A program made the translations under genes and the position numbers. Below, piece by piece: positions 27,301 to 35,466 of a stretch of 64,000 bases of DNA; position 1 is the first letter of the stretch, and the number at the start of each line of letters is the position of its first letter. Source of the stretch: an uncultured Bacteroidales bacterium (lineage in GTDB: Bacteria; Bacteroidota; Bacteroidia; Bacteroidales; Paludibacteraceae); assembly GCA_902780235.1 (NCBI GenBank), contig CACZEL010000022.1:1-64000 (forward strand). Reading direction: 5' to 3'. The notes beneath the pieces were generated by a model, which saw only the letters and a program-made list of their open reading frames with translations, made no database searches and had not been told where the DNA came from.

Positions 27301-27466
27301 GCACTTTGAGTTCATCACCTGCAGAAGCAGCATTGATTGCCGCTTGCAGCGCTGTTCCGTTTTGCGCAGCAGTTATGCCGCCATCATAGGAATACGTTAA
27401 CGTTGCGGCTTGGGCGCTTGTCCAACAGAGCAACCCAACGAACAAAGGAATAAAAGTTTTTTTCAT
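24308..27466 (-). CDS. Large secreted beta-helix protein with an internal duplication and C-terminal sorting tail
   Basis: The ATG at 27466 gives 1052 residues with a signal peptide (MKKTFIPLFVGLLCWTSAQA). Two homologous beta-helix halves follow, each opening with an AGTYxGNF block, MxxGVNVSGGWN and FTAQTDYATxLDAQ, and each closing with an LVDKG/LIDSG...DLAGNAR block and a C-Y-E-Y motif. The second half has additional rungs. A C-terminal beta domain (TAGRYGTICLPYAVEV...) and a linker precede the tail (KDGQLIIIRDGKTYNAQG). The linker TITNNQSLITG is encoded by a heptanucleotide array at 24391-24418. It is the first structural gene after the anti-sigma gene and should belong to the locus it controls. 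Confidence 0.85.
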   Translation of the reverse strand: MKKTFIPLFVGLLCWTSAQAATLTYSYDGGITAAQNGTALQAAINAASAGDELKVQAGTYIGNFSMREGVNVSGGWNEGFTAQTDYATVLDAQSNGRVLNQSENYNTLTVWSNMTIQNGRFTAQQTDKAGAGVFLCDKGQVKHCLIQNNLFDAASGEASGGGVYENGYTTSVLVDDCIIRGNTASHGGGVRICGVIQNSIIENNTTTINACGGVQLHYGGAMYNCIIRNNIGKDTGGVRITGDKACTMANCLIINNTATGSVGGLQMAGKSAHIVYNNTIVGNNQKGTGNANRCGVHLNTSEGQATKFINNIVWGNTVNGTAQDDQLQITGNYNPYATANFLNNAIVRPNTYGTGTILLDKSTNPGFTNAANGDYSLLETSALVDKGSNAQAQGSVDLAGNARISGTNVDLGCYEYQYPIIVDNYVHSDEDLQAAIDATAAGETVYVEAGTYTGNFTMKNGVNVSGGWNAEFTAQTDYATILDAQNSGRVLTQSAAFNTLTIWSNLTIQNGNVTGTGGGVSLCKNGQLNHCKVMNNACTTQGGGVYCDDTNAGVIIDDCIISGNTANQGGGMRIRGTVQNSVIENNTVTDAGGGIHLQAAIALNCEVRNNQAKAGAGIRAYGGTVQNCIVENNATTTSNTGGVMLQSGAAMYNSIIRNNTSNENTGGVRLTYDNNKSCTIANCLIVGNSAAQRVGGMALEGGVHYVFGNTIVNNSQTSSSNPDWCGVRVNVGGPLQFCNNIVWGNKANNEVQASQIMLLSSYGNQKNNFVHNAVVWNGKLAGGEDFEGVNTILLDKDTDPGFTDAAHGDYTLAYPSELIDSGHGGYFHETTDLAGNARKVGTIDRGCYEYTYAEAAEVVYNRATTAGRYGTICLPYAVEVANITGAQPYKVLSFSDAMQTGLILEEADVMEAGKPYFFLASADNVSFGYTVQGQPAAAGHEGGLYGTIAGTDLEGEGLYVLQNNELHPATSGAITLAANRAYVKLEDVPEYTPQAPSPRRRVIGIHNATNTTTAIETITNNQSLITGKFIKDGQLIIIRDGKTYNAQGQMVK
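24391..24418. repeat. Heptanucleotide array inside a beta-helix gene
   Basis: Four consecutive heptamers (tgatcag, tgattgg, ttattgg, tgattgt) encode the linker just before the sorting tail. The string tgattggttattgnTgattg recurs at 42661-42680. Confidence 0.7.
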
Positions 27467-28157
27467 GATACTAAAAGTTTTTAGTTGCAATTAAACGTAT
27501 GTTGTTATCTTTTTTTGCGCGGGTATATATAAACCATTGTGTCATTATCCACATGATAACTCATGTCCGACGCAAGGCAGAGCACATCGAGGATGTTCCG
27601 TAGGGATGAGCGGCCAAGGTAGCCGGTGAAGCGCTCCTGCTTGAGTTCATCCGAGGTAATGACGAGGTCAATGTTATAATTGCGGGACAGCTCAGCGGCT
27701 ATCTCTTCAAGGGTCTGGTCGTTATACTTGATCTCTCCGTTAAGCCATGCGGTATAGTCGGAAGGCGTGACGGTATGCTTGGAGAGGGCGAAGGTCTGCC
27801 GATCCATGAGCACACGGCTGCCGGGTTCCATCGTAAGATCGGCATCGCGGGCGTTGACCCGCACCTTGCCGTCACGTAGCACCACAGATATATTTGACTC
27901 ATCGCTATAGTTACGCACATCGAAAGAAGTTCCTAGACAAGTGACGGTCATGCCGTTGGCAGTAACCACAAACGGATGCTCGGGATCACGTGCCACTTCA
28001 AAGAAGGCTTCGCCGTCGATGGAGACCTGACGTTTGCCGTCAGCGAGGTTATAGCGCACAGTGGTCTGGGCATTGAGCGTGAGCAACGAACCATCAGGAA
28101 GGGAGACACGGCTGTGCTCGCCCATACCCGTCGTGACAATGATGTCACGAATTTGAT

Positions 28158-28192
28158 TATTTGAGATTTGAGATTTGAGATTTTGATTTTGG
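28158..28192. repeat. Heptanucleotide array in the anti-sigma gene
   Basis: Five consecutive heptamers (tatttga, gatttga, gatttga, gattttg, attttgg) encode the linker (IQNQNLKSQISNN) just outside the membrane helix of the FecR-type protein. Confidence 0.65.
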
Positions 28193-28280
28193 ATGCCAAA
28201 GAGGACCCAACCGAGGGCGCCGGAGATGATGAGGATGAGCATGACGGCAGCTATCGACCAGCAACGACGGCTGATTAAAG

Positions 28281-28356
28281 GACGCTGTGTACGAGCGTAA
28301 ACATTATTTAGAATACGCGACGCTGTGTACGAGCGTAAACATTATTTAGAATACGC
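28281..28356. repeat. Perfect 38-bp tandem duplication (two copies)
   Basis: The unit beginning gacgctgtgtacgagcg occupies 28281-28318 and again 28319-28356. Because 38 is not a multiple of three, the second copy shifts the reading frame of the anti-sigma gene and introduces a TAA. Confidence 0.95.
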
Positions 28357-28552
28357 TCGCGTATGGGTTCGGGCATGCCGCCCTCGGCAAACTCGATGTC
28401 CGTCCGAAGCCAGCCACCGAGCTGTTCGTCCGCATGGAGCTGACGCAGCAGGCCCTCCCGCTCCTCAGCGGTAGCATTACCTGCCAGATATTTCTCGAAT
28501 AATTGTTTCATTGAATTTTGCCTTTCTATCTATAGGACAGCCGAGTGCGTCG

Positions 28553-28567
28553 CATCCCCTAATCGGG
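28553..28567. promoter_or_regulatory. Repeated palindromic motif upstream of the anti-sigma gene
   Basis: The sequence catcccctaatcggg lies 42-56 bases before the anti-sigma ATG and is repeated at 29134-29148 before the sigma gene. Its core is an inverted repeat around taatc. A shared binding site or RNA hairpin is inferred. Confidence 0.45.
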
Positions 28568-28577
28568 AGGAGAATTT

Positions 28578-29105
28578 TTAATCATTTAATCTTGCTCGTA
28601 GTTCTTTGAGGGCGAGGGTGATGTGGATCTCGACCGTTTTCTCACTGATATGGAGGGCGGCTGCGATCTCTTTGTTGGTCTTGTGCTCGAAGCGGCTCAT
28701 AGTAAAGACACGTTGCCGCATAGGAGGCATGCTCGAGACAACTTGCTTGAGGTAGTCTTCGAGGGAACGGGCGTTCTGCCTGCTCTCCGGTTCGGTAGTC
28801 GCCTCGGAGCCGTGCTGCATGACGTACTCCTCATAGACATACCTGACCATGTCGTGCTCGCAGTAGTTGAGGAAGGTATGCTTGGCAGTAGAGAAGAGAT
28901 AGCCGAGAGCCGCCTGCTGATCACGGAGACTGTCCCAGTGCTCCCACAGACGAACGAAGGTCTCCTGCACGATCTCCTCGGCGAGGTACGAATCCCCGCC
29001 GGTCAGGCGCAGGGCAAAGCCATAGATATGGCGGCTATACGCGTCGTATAGTTGCTCAAACTCGCGCTTGCGGGCGGCTGTTCTATTATTGCCGAATATG
29101 CTCAT
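28578..29105 (-). CDS. ECF-family RNA polymerase sigma factor
   Basis: This 175-residue protein has the two conserved ECF domains. Region 2 (about residues 14-85: FEQLYDAYSRHIYGFALRLT, then EEIVQETFVRLWEHWDSL) binds core polymerase and the -10 element. Region 4 (about 120-172: MPPMRQRVFTMSRFEHKTNK, then EIAAALHISEKTVEIHI) has a helix-turn-helix for the -35 element. The anti-sigma gene lies 66 bases downstream and a SusC with STN domain further on. This is the arrangement by which Bacteroidota induce a polysaccharide locus when SusC is loaded. With the anti-sigma gene split, the factor may be unrestrained. Confidence 0.95.
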   Translation of the reverse strand: MSIFGNNRTAARKREFEQLYDAYSRHIYGFALRLTGGDSYLAEEIVQETFVRLWEHWDSLRDQQAALGYLFSTAKHTFLNYCEHDMVRYVYEEYVMQHGSEATTEPESRQNARSLEDYLKQVVSSMPPMRQRVFTMSRFEHKTNKEIAAALHISEKTVEIHITLALKELRARLND

Positions 29106-29133
29106 TCTATGAATATGACAGTTGAGATGGACA

Positions 29134-29149
29134 CATCCCCTAATCGGGG
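29134..29149. promoter_or_regulatory. Palindromic motif upstream of the sigma gene
   Basis: catcccctaatcgggg lies 29-44 bases before the sigma-factor ATG. cccc-taatc-gggg is a short hairpin. The first 15 bases are identical to the motif at 28553-28567, so it may be an autoregulatory or RNA-level element. Confidence 0.45.
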
Positions 29150-29161
29150 TGTGATTTTTTA

Positions 29162-29460
29162 GAAAAAAAGCGCAGGATCTGTATTTTATTACTTGTCCTG
29201 CGGTTCAGAGGCTCTGCTACAAGCTTTGTTATAACCGAACAAGCAACACAGAACCTACGCTAAAAAAGTACATCAATCTCCCTCTGCCGGGAGCATAATA
29301 TACCCTACGCATATATCTATTGTTGCATTGCTTTGACTATAACAATTTGGAATGTAGCAGTTTTCCGAACCGTCAAAACACGCGCTAATAAACGCTTTTT
29401 ATGTAATCGCTTATAACACCAACGATCAGAGCGGAAAGGATCTATATGCACCCTTTCGGG
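29162..29460 (-). ncRNA. Structured non-coding RNA candidate (6S-like / Bacteroidales-1-like?)
   Basis: No protein frame fits here. On the minus strand a promoter (29463-29494) is followed by a hairpin (29448-29463) and, near the 3' end, by a compact folded core. Strand 29248-29261 pairs with 29169-29182 over 14 positions with two mismatches. Inside it CUUGUUC...GGUU pairs with AACCGCAGGACAAG around a further CAGAG/CUCUG hairpin. Seven U residues follow the closing stem, as in an intrinsic terminator. A long closing stem around an open centre recalls 6S RNA, and Bacteroidales-1 RNAs are described with just such a promoter and terminator. I cannot confirm the family from memory of its consensus. 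The true 5' end may be at the promoter or nearer the core. Confidence 0.55.
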
Positions 29461-29462
29461 TG

Positions 29463-29494
29463 CAAAGATACTGATTTTTTCGCAAATAACCAAA
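29463..29494 (-). promoter_or_regulatory. Bacteroidota-type promoter for the ncRNA
   Basis: Minus strand: TTTG (29491-29494), 20 bases, TATCTTTG (29463-29470). It matches the TTG-N20-TAnnTTTG form seen at other starts in this window. Confidence 0.7.
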
Positions 29495-29561
29495 TTTTTC
29501 GTATAAAATCGTATAGAAAACTGTATTTTGAAGCGAAATCAAAGGGGAATAGCGGATACGT

Positions 29562-29703
29562 GTCGGCAACTAGCCGACGTAATACGAAGAAGAGGCGCAG
29601 AAAGGGAGATGCCGGCAACTAGCCGACGTAATACGAAGAAGAGCGCAGAGATGGAGAGGCGAGCGGGAATGTCGTCAGCTAGACGACGTAATACAAAGAA
29701 GAG
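29562..29703. repeat. REP-like hairpin cluster, downstream side of the RAYT gene
   Basis: Three copies in the same orientation have hairpins at 29562-29578 (GTCGGC-AACTA-GCCGAC), 29611-29627 (GCCGGC-AACTA-GCCGAC) and 29671-29687 (GTCGTC-AGCTA-GACGAC). Each is followed by GTAATAC(G/A)AAGAAGAG. The third copy changes both sides of the stem together, which keeps pairing. Spacing between copies is 49 and 60 bases. Confidence 0.85.
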
Positions 29704-29742
29704 AAATACAAAAAAGAGAGAGACGAAGAAGGGGAGATAAGA

Positions 29743-30789
29743 TCAGCGGGCGGAGATTTCCTCTGCCATCTGATTAAGGGCGACACACTCGGCACGAGTG
29801 ATCGTGCGTTTGTCGGGATCGTGCGTCCAAGGAGAGAGGATAAGCAGGCGGCCTGCGGCAACGGCATCGAAGAGAAGGTCGGATGGTTTGAAATAATTGC
29901 CGAAGCCGTTGTCGGAGAGGTAGATAATATAGCGATTGTCGTGGAGGAGGGCATGGAGCACTTCCTGTTCATCGCGAGAGATGAAAGGCGAGACCATGAC
30001 CGTGCCTTTGGAGGCGGCATCGAGACAAGCAGCTTTGTAGTCTTTGAGGGGCTGATCGTAGCCATGTTCGACGGCATCCTTGACCCACATGCTGCGTACG
30101 TGGACGGGTTGGCGGAACTGCTCCATGAGGACGCCGATATTGCCGACGGCATCGTAGGTGCGACCGTTGATCTCGACGTTGTGCTGGACACAGAAGAAGC
30201 CGGGTTTGAGGCGCTTGGTTGCGAGGCGCGCAGGGTTCATGTCAAGATAGCGGATAGCGGTGGGTAATTGGCGGTACTGCGACATGGGGCGTAAGAAAGG
30301 TTGGCCTGTGAAGACAGGCGAGAGAGCATAGAAAGCGTCGTTGCCTATCTGCGTGCGGAGTAAGGCGGGGTCGGGGTAATAAGCTGAGCTATCTGCCAGA
30401 GAGGATACTGCAAACGAATAGGCGCGGCCAAGCGTGCGGGCTGCCCGCCAAAAGCCAGTAATGACAGAAGAGATACCTTTCTTCATCGTCCGACGGACGT
30501 ACAAGATCGCGTGCAGGTGGTTTGGCATAAGGCAGAAATGGAGCACTTGTACCTCGGGATAGAACTTCGGTATACGGAGCAGACGATCAACGACCGCGTC
30601 ACCAAGATCCGTGCGCTTCACGAAGGCCTGCATGGGGTCGTTATCGAGGATGACGAGTTCGCCGAAAAGCGGCTGACGAGAGGGGACGACCATGGTGACA
30701 TGATACAAACCGGCGCCTTTCCACACCGTGTCGGGTTGTTGCCATTGCCATGTATCGTGATCCATACTACCGAATTTTCTCTGCCACAA
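29743..30789 (-). CDS. REP-associated tyrosine transposase (RAYT; HUH, Y1/IS200-like)
   Basis: This is a 348-residue protein. Residues about 25-170 form a Y1 transposase domain: GLYHVTMVVPSRQPLFGELV, the HUH motif in LHFCLMPNHLHAILYV (His-Leu-His), then RRTMKKGISSVITGFWRAA. Catalytic-Tyr candidates lie downstream (QYRQLPTAIRYLDMNPARL is a family block). The C-terminal half (about 200-348) has an SLOG/Rossmann-like look (MVSPFISRDEQEVLHALL, RLLILSPWTHDP) and may be an added domain. REP-like hairpins lie on both sides (29562-29703 and 30897-30969), which identifies it as a RAYT rather than a free IS200 element. It has its own promoter at 30818-30848. RAYTs cut and join single-stranded REP DNA and are usually kept as single-copy, domesticated genes. 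Confidence 0.85.
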   Translation of the reverse strand: MWQRKFGSMDHDTWQWQQPDTVWKGAGLYHVTMVVPSRQPLFGELVILDNDPMQAFVKRTDLGDAVVDRLLRIPKFYPEVQVLHFCLMPNHLHAILYVRRTMKKGISSVITGFWRAARTLGRAYSFAVSSLADSSAYYPDPALLRTQIGNDAFYALSPVFTGQPFLRPMSQYRQLPTAIRYLDMNPARLATKRLKPGFFCVQHNVEINGRTYDAVGNIGVLMEQFRQPVHVRSMWVKDAVEHGYDQPLKDYKAACLDAASKGTVMVSPFISRDEQEVLHALLHDNRYIIYLSDNGFGNYFKPSDLLFDAVAAGRLLILSPWTHDPDKRTITRAECVALNQMAEEISAR

Positions 30790-30817
30790 AGGCGCGATTA
30801 TTTTTCAAATTCTGGTG

Positions 30818-30848
30818 CAAAGGTACGAAAAAATCCGCACATACGCAA
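30818..30848 (-). promoter_or_regulatory. Promoter of the RAYT gene
   Basis: Minus strand: TTG (30846-30848), 20 bases, TACCTTTG (30818-30825), about 28 bases before the ATG at 30789. Confidence 0.75.
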
Positions 30849-30896
30849 GAGAAAAATGCAAAATGGGCGAAAATGGCAGCGTAGAGAGGGGGAAAT

Positions 30897-30969
30897 GTCG
30901 GCAGCTAGCCGACGTAATTCGAAGAAGAGAGGGATAACGAGGGCGGGGGAATGCCGGCAACTAGCCGAC
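30897..30969. repeat. REP-like hairpin pair, upstream side of the RAYT gene
   Basis: Hairpins at 30897-30913 (GTCGGC-AGCTA-GCCGAC) and 30953-30969 (GCCGGC-AACTA-GCCGAC) have the same orientation as those beyond the gene's other end. The first keeps the downstream GTAATTCGAAGAAGAG; the second has lost it after GTA. Confidence 0.85.
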
Positions 30970-31046
30970 GTATGAAATGTAAACGAAACGCAATGTAAAT
31001 CAACTGAAACGTCACCGCGATGCAATGTAAATGAAATGTTTTCAAA

Positions 31047-31076
31047 TTAAATGATTCCAAATTAAATGATTCCAAA
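31047..31076. repeat. 15-bp direct repeat in the rpoC 3' spacer
   Basis: The unit ttaaatgattccaaa occurs twice in tandem. The surrounding spacer 30970-31100 has no gene but contains several scattered aatgtaaa words. Confidence 0.8.
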
Positions 31077-31100
31077 TCGAATGTAAATGTAATGTAAACG

Positions 31101-31127
31101 AAAAAAGGAAGAGCGATAGTCTCTTCC
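31101..31127 (-). terminator. Intrinsic terminator after rpoC
   Basis: On the minus strand GGAAGAG pairs with CTCTTCC around a 7-base loop and is followed by TTTTTT. It lies about 35 bases beyond the rpoC stop and ends the ribosomal/RNA polymerase transcript. Confidence 0.85.
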
Positions 31128-31161
31128 CTTTTTCAAATGTTGATTTTTCAGAATGAATAAA

Positions 31162-34100
31162 TCAATATTGGTCGTCGCCGTTGAGGGCGGCTTCGGCTGC
31201 TTCGCGGGCAGCTTGGATAGCGGCATACTCCTCTTGGTTGTGGACGGAGATACGGCTGAACTCACGCATACCGGTACCGGCAGGGATGAGGTTACCGCAG
31301 ATCACGTTCTCCTTCATACCCTCGAGGTAGTCCACCTTACCGCGGATAGCGGCCTCGTTGAGCACTTTCGTCGTCTCCTGGAAGGATGCAGCGGACATAA
31401 AGGACTTCGTACCGAGGGCAGCACGGGTGATACCCTGCAGGATCTGCTTTGCGGTAGCGCACTCTGCGTCACGCGCCTTAACGAGTTTCTTATCGCGGCG
31501 GCGGAGCGAAGAGTTCTCATCGTGGAGGCGACGCGCGGTAACGATCTGTCCTTCGCGGAGGTTCTCGGAGTCACCGGCATCGGTAACAACCTTACGACCC
31601 CAGATACGATCGTTCTCCTCGAGGAAGTCGAGTTTATCCACAATGTCACCTTCCAGGTACCTTGTGTCACCCGGTTCGAGGATCTCGACCTTGCGCATCA
31701 TCTGACGTACGATGATCTCGAAGTGCTTATCGTTGATCTCTACACCCTGCATACGATACACCTCCTGTGCCTCGTTGACGATATAGTTCTGTACCGCTGT
31801 CGGACCTTGGATCGCCAAGATATCGTCCGGCGTGATCGAACCGTCAGAGAGAGCCACACCGGCGCGTACATAGTCACCTTCCTGAACAAGAATCTGCTTG
31901 GTCAGCGGGATGAGGTATGCCTTTTGCTCGCCGAGCTTGGAGGTGATGAAGAGCTCACGGTTACCACGTTTGATCTTACCGAAGGAGATCTCACCGTCGA
32001 TCTCGGCTACGACAGCCGGGTTGGACGGGTTACGAGCCTCGAAGAGCTCGGTGATACGCGGCAGACCGGAGGTGATATCACCACCGTTGTTGGTAGCACG
32101 TGCCATGGTGAAGAGGGACGAACCGATCTTGACAGCTGCGCCGTCGGGATAGGTGAGGTTCGCCTTCACCGGCAGGTTGTACGAACGGAGGACGTTACCA
32201 TCCTTATCGACGATATGTGCCTGCGGCATCATGGTCTTATCCTTGGACTCGGTGATGAAGACTTCCTTCTTCTGGGTCTGCTCATCGGTCTCGGTCTTAC
32301 AGGTGACGCCCTCGATGACATCCTCGTACTTGATGAAACCATCCTGCTCGATGATGAGCGGTGTCTGGTACGGATCCCACTCGCAGACGACGGTACCCTT
32401 CGGGTATTTCTCGCCCGGCGTGATGAAGAGTTTGGATGCATAGAGGATATCGAAGGTAGCCAAGATGACACCGGTCTTCTCATCCTTGAGGTTCATGGTG
32501 TTCTTACGGCTTACGATGATCGTATCGCCTGCCTCGGTGGTGATAGTACGGAGATCTTCGATCTCGACGATACCGTCACGTGTGAGGGTATATTTATCCT
32601 GTGCTGCAGCACCCGCCAGACCACCGGCGTGGAAGGTACGGAGGGTCAGCTGTGTACCCGGCTCACCGATCGCTTGTGCGGCGATGACACCGACTGCTTC
32701 ACCCTTCTGAACCATCTTACGCGATGCGAGGTTACGTCCATAACATTTCGCACATACACCATGCTTGGATTCGCAGGTGAGCACGGAACGGATGACTACC
32801 TCTTCGATACCGGCTGCCTCGATGGCTTCGCATTGTGCCTCGCGGATCTCTTCGCCGGAAGCGACGATGAGGTTACCTTCGTTATCATGGATATCGTGTA
32901 CGGATACACGACCGAGGATACGGGTGGTAAGAGAAGCCTTGACGTGACCGTTCTGATCTTTGATGGCGCGTGCAGCGATACCACGGAGGGTACCACAGTC
33001 TTCCTCATTGATGATGACATCGTGCGACACATCGACGAGACGACGAGTGAGGTAACCGGCATCGGCGGTCTTCAAAGCGGTATCAGCAAGACCCTTACGG
33101 GCACCGTGGGTAGAGATGAAGTACTCGAGCACGGACATACCCTCTTTGAAGTTCGCGATAACCGGGTTCTCGATGTCGGTACGTGTATCGGTAGAGCCGG
33201 CTTTCATCGGCTTAGCCATAATACCACGGATACCGGCGAGCTGTTTGATCTGACCGGCGTTACCACGGGCACCGGAGTCCATCATCATGTACACGGAGTT
33301 GAATCCCTCGTCCGCCTCAGCCATATGCTGCATAACGACCTTGGTCAGCTGCTCATCGATATCTTTCCAAGTATCAACGGTCTTACGATAACGCTCATCG
33401 TCACCGATGAAACCGTTGACGTAGTTGAAGTAGAGTTCATCGACGGTCGCGTTACCTTTGGCTACGAACTCCTCACGCTCCTCCGGAATGATGATATCAT
33501 TGAGGTTGAAGGACAGACCGCCCTTGAAAGCGCGGTAGTAACCGAGGTCCTTGATGTCGTCGAGGAATTTCGCTGCACGAGCGACACCGCATGTCTTGAT
33601 GACGTTGGTGATGATCGCCTTGACCGCACCTTTCTTCATGAGCACGTTCTGATAGCCGATCTCCTCGGGCATGTACTGGTTGACAATGACACGACCCGGG
33701 GTGGTCTCGATCAGTTCGCCGTTGATACGCACTTTCACTTTGGCGTGGATGTCCGCACGTCCTTCGTTGAGGGCGATGATGGCTTCCTCTTCGGAGTAGA
33801 AGGCGAGACCTTCACCTTTCGCGCCCGAGCGTTCCTTCGTGATATAATAGAGACCGAGGATCATATCCTGCGACGGTACGGTGATCGGGTTACCGTTCGC
33901 CGGGTCGAGGATGTTATGGGATCCGAGCATGAGCAGTTGCGCCTCGAGGATAGCCTCGTTGGACAGCGGCAAGTGCACAGCCATCTGGTCACCGTCGAAG
34001 TCGGCGTTGAAGCCGGCACAGGCCAGCGGGTGCAACTGGATAGCCTTACCCTCAATCATCTTCGGCTGGAAAGCCAAGATACCGTGACGGTGCAGTGTCG

Positions 34101-35451
34101 GAGCACGGTTGAGGAGAACAGGGTGTCCTTCCATTACGTGCTCGAGGATCTCGTAGATCTCCGGATCGCGGCGATCGATGATCTTCTTCGCGGACTTCAC
34201 CGTCTTCACCTTACCGCGCTCGAGGAGCTTACGGATGATGAACGGTTTGTAGAGTTCGGCCGCCATCTCTTTCGGCAGACCGCACTCGTGCATCTTGAGT
34301 TCCGGACCTACGACGATAACGGAACGCGCGGAGTAGTCCACACGTTTACCGAGCAGGTTCTGACGGAAACGTCCTTGTTTACCCTTCAGCGAATCGGAGA
34401 GGGACTTCAACGGACGGTTAGCGTCGGACTTCATCGCCGTGGTCTTACGGCTGTTGTCGAAGAGGCTATCGACAGCCTCCTGAAGCATACGCTTCTCGTT
34501 ACGCAGGATGACATCCGGCGCTTTGATCTCGACGAGCCGTTTGAGACGGTTATTACGGATGATGACACGACGATAGAGGTCGTTGAGGTCGGAGGTCGCG
34601 AAACGACCACCATCCAGCGGCACGAGCGGACGCAACTCCGGCGGAGTAACGGGCAGTGCCTGGAGGATCATCCATTCGGGACGGTTCTTACCGTTGGAAG
34701 CGCGGAAAGCCTCTACTACTTGCAGACGCTTGAGAGCCTCCTGACGGCGCTGCGCCGAAGTCGATTTGTCGGCAGTAGCGCGGAGCTCGTAGGACAAGCC
34801 ATCAAGATCAAGGTTGCAGAGCAGGTCATAGACCGCCTCGGCACCCATCTTGATGATGACCTTGTTGGGGTCGTTATCCTCGAGCATTTCGTTGTCCTCC
34901 GGGATGATGTTGACTACCTGCTGGTATTGATCCTCATCGAGGAGCATCTGGTCCTCGATCGGCAGGCGGTTCTTATCCGTCTCGCTCTTCTCACCGATCT
35001 CCTGACCGGCGAGGATACCGGCACGAACGACGAGGTATTTCTCGTAATAGATGACGGACTCGAGTTTCTTGGTCGGGATACCAAGGAGCGCTGCCATCTT
35101 GGACGGCAGGGAGCGGAGGTACCAGATATGTGCTACGGGAACGACGAGTTTGATATGACCCATACGCTCACGACGCACTTTCTTCTCTGTTACTTCGACG
35201 CCGCAACGCTCGCAGACGATACCTTTGTAACGGATACGTTTGTATTTGCCGCAATGGCACTCGTAATCTTTGGTAGGACCGAAGATACGCTCACAGAACA
35301 AACCGTCACGTTCAGGTTTGTAGGTACGATAGTTAATCGTTTCCGGTTTGAGCACCTCACCCGAGGAGATCTGCATGATCTCATCCGGGGAAGCGAGACC
35401 GATCGTGATCTTAGTAAAACCGGTTTTCTTATTTTCTTGTTTAAAAGCCAT
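31162..35451 (-). CDS. rpoC: DNA-directed RNA polymerase subunit beta'
   Basis: This 1429-residue catalytic subunit has the N-terminal zinc ribbon [20 protein letters not shown] and the active-site metal loop [16 protein letters not shown] (three Asp chelating Mg2+). The bridge-helix/trigger-loop region with [19 protein letters not shown] and the second zinc site [16 protein letters not shown] follow, then [19 protein letters not shown]. It is full length, with the extended form usual in Bacteroidota. It is 15 bases from the rpoB stop and is the last gene of the operon, followed by an intrinsic terminator. Confidence 0.99.
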   Translation of the reverse strand: MAFKQENKKTGFTKITIGLASPDEIMQISSGEVLKPETINYRTYKPERDGLFCERIFGPTKDYECHCGKYKRIRYKGIVCERCGVEVTEKKVRRERMGHIKLVVPVAHIWYLRSLPSKMAALLGIPTKKLESVIYYEKYLVVRAGILAGQEIGEKSETDKNRLPIEDQMLLDEDQYQQVVNIIPEDNEMLEDNDPNKVIIKMGAEAVYDLLCNLDLDGLSYELRATADKSTSAQRRQEALKRLQVVEAFRASNGKNRPEWMILQALPVTPPELRPLVPLDGGRFATSDLNDLYRRVIIRNNRLKRLVEIKAPDVILRNEKRMLQEAVDSLFDNSRKTTAMKSDANRPLKSLSDSLKGKQGRFRQNLLGKRVDYSARSVIVVGPELKMHECGLPKEMAAELYKPFIIRKLLERGKVKTVKSAKKIIDRRDPEIYEILEHVMEGHPVLLNRAPTLHRHGILAFQPKMIEGKAIQLHPLACAGFNADFDGDQMAVHLPLSNEAILEAQLLMLGSHNILDPANGNPITVPSQDMILGLYYITKERSGAKGEGLAFYSEEEAIIALNEGRADIHAKVKVRINGELIETTPGRVIVNQYMPEEIGYQNVLMKKGAVKAIITNVIKTCGVARAAKFLDDIKDLGYYRAFKGGLSFNLNDIIIPEEREEFVAKGNATVDELYFNYVNGFIGDDERYRKTVDTWKDIDEQLTKVVMQHMAEADEGFNSVYMMMDSGARGNAGQIKQLAGIRGIMAKPMKAGSTDTRTDIENPVIANFKEGMSVLEYFISTHGARKGLADTALKTADAGYLTRRLVDVSHDVIINEEDCGTLRGIAARAIKDQNGHVKASLTTRILGRVSVHDIHDNEGNLIVASGEEIREAQCEAIEAAGIEEVVIRSVLTCESKHGVCAKCYGRNLASRKMVQKGEAVGVIAAQAIGEPGTQLTLRTFHAGGLAGAAAQDKYTLTRDGIVEIEDLRTITTEAGDTIIVSRKNTMNLKDEKTGVILATFDILYASKLFITPGEKYPKGTVVCEWDPYQTPLIIEQDGFIKYEDVIEGVTCKTETDEQTQKKEVFITESKDKTMMPQAHIVDKDGNVLRSYNLPVKANLTYPDGAAVKIGSSLFTMARATNNGGDITSGLPRITELFEARNPSNPAVVAEIDGEISFGKIKRGNRELFITSKLGEQKAYLIPLTKQILVQEGDYVRAGVALSDGSITPDDILAIQGPTAVQNYIVNEAQEVYRMQGVEINDKHFEIIVRQMMRKVEILEPGDTRYLEGDIVDKLDFLEENDRIWGRKVVTDAGDSENLREGQIVTARRLHDENSSLRRRDKKLVKARDAECATAKQILQGITRAALGTKSFMSAASFQETTKVLNEAAIRGKVDYLEGMKENVICGNLIPAGTGMREFSRISVHNQEEYAAIQAAREAAEAALNGDDQY

Positions 35452-35466
35452 ATTAGTCCTCCAAAA

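Larger units (their letters stand above)
27505..28511 (-). pseudogene. FecR-family anti-sigma factor, split by a 38-bp tandem duplication
   Basis: An N-terminal 67-codon frame (28511-28308, MKQLFEKYLAGNATAEEREG...) is the cytoplasmic sigma-binding part. A 245-codon frame (28242-27505) holds the membrane helix (MLILIISGALGWVLFG), the periplasmic FecR domain (VSLPDGSLLTLNAQTTVRYN, FFEVARDPEHPFVVTANG) and the STN-contacting C-terminal domain (YNDQTLEEIAAELSRNYNID). Removing one 38-bp copy restores a single frame reading YARTQRPLISRRCWSIAAVM across the junction. In working systems this protein holds the ECF sigma factor until SusC with bound glycan signals to it. As written the two halves would be separate, uncoupling SusC from the sigma factor. 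It may be a reversible switch, a loss or an assembly error. Confidence 0.85.

Noticed and set aside
28308-28511. The 67-codon frame as an independent small gene
   Set aside because: Removing one duplicate copy joins it in frame to the FecR domain, so it is the broken 5' part of the anti-sigma gene.
29528-29740. A 70-codon plus-strand frame rich in Lys/Arg
   Set aside because: It is produced by translating the REP-like repeats (RRNTKK repeated) and has no start signal or family features.
29562-30969. Possible CRISPR array from regularly repeated palindromes
   Set aside because: Only five units, spacing irregular (49-60 bases and then a gene), spacers partly alike, no cas genes; a RAYT gene explains them better.
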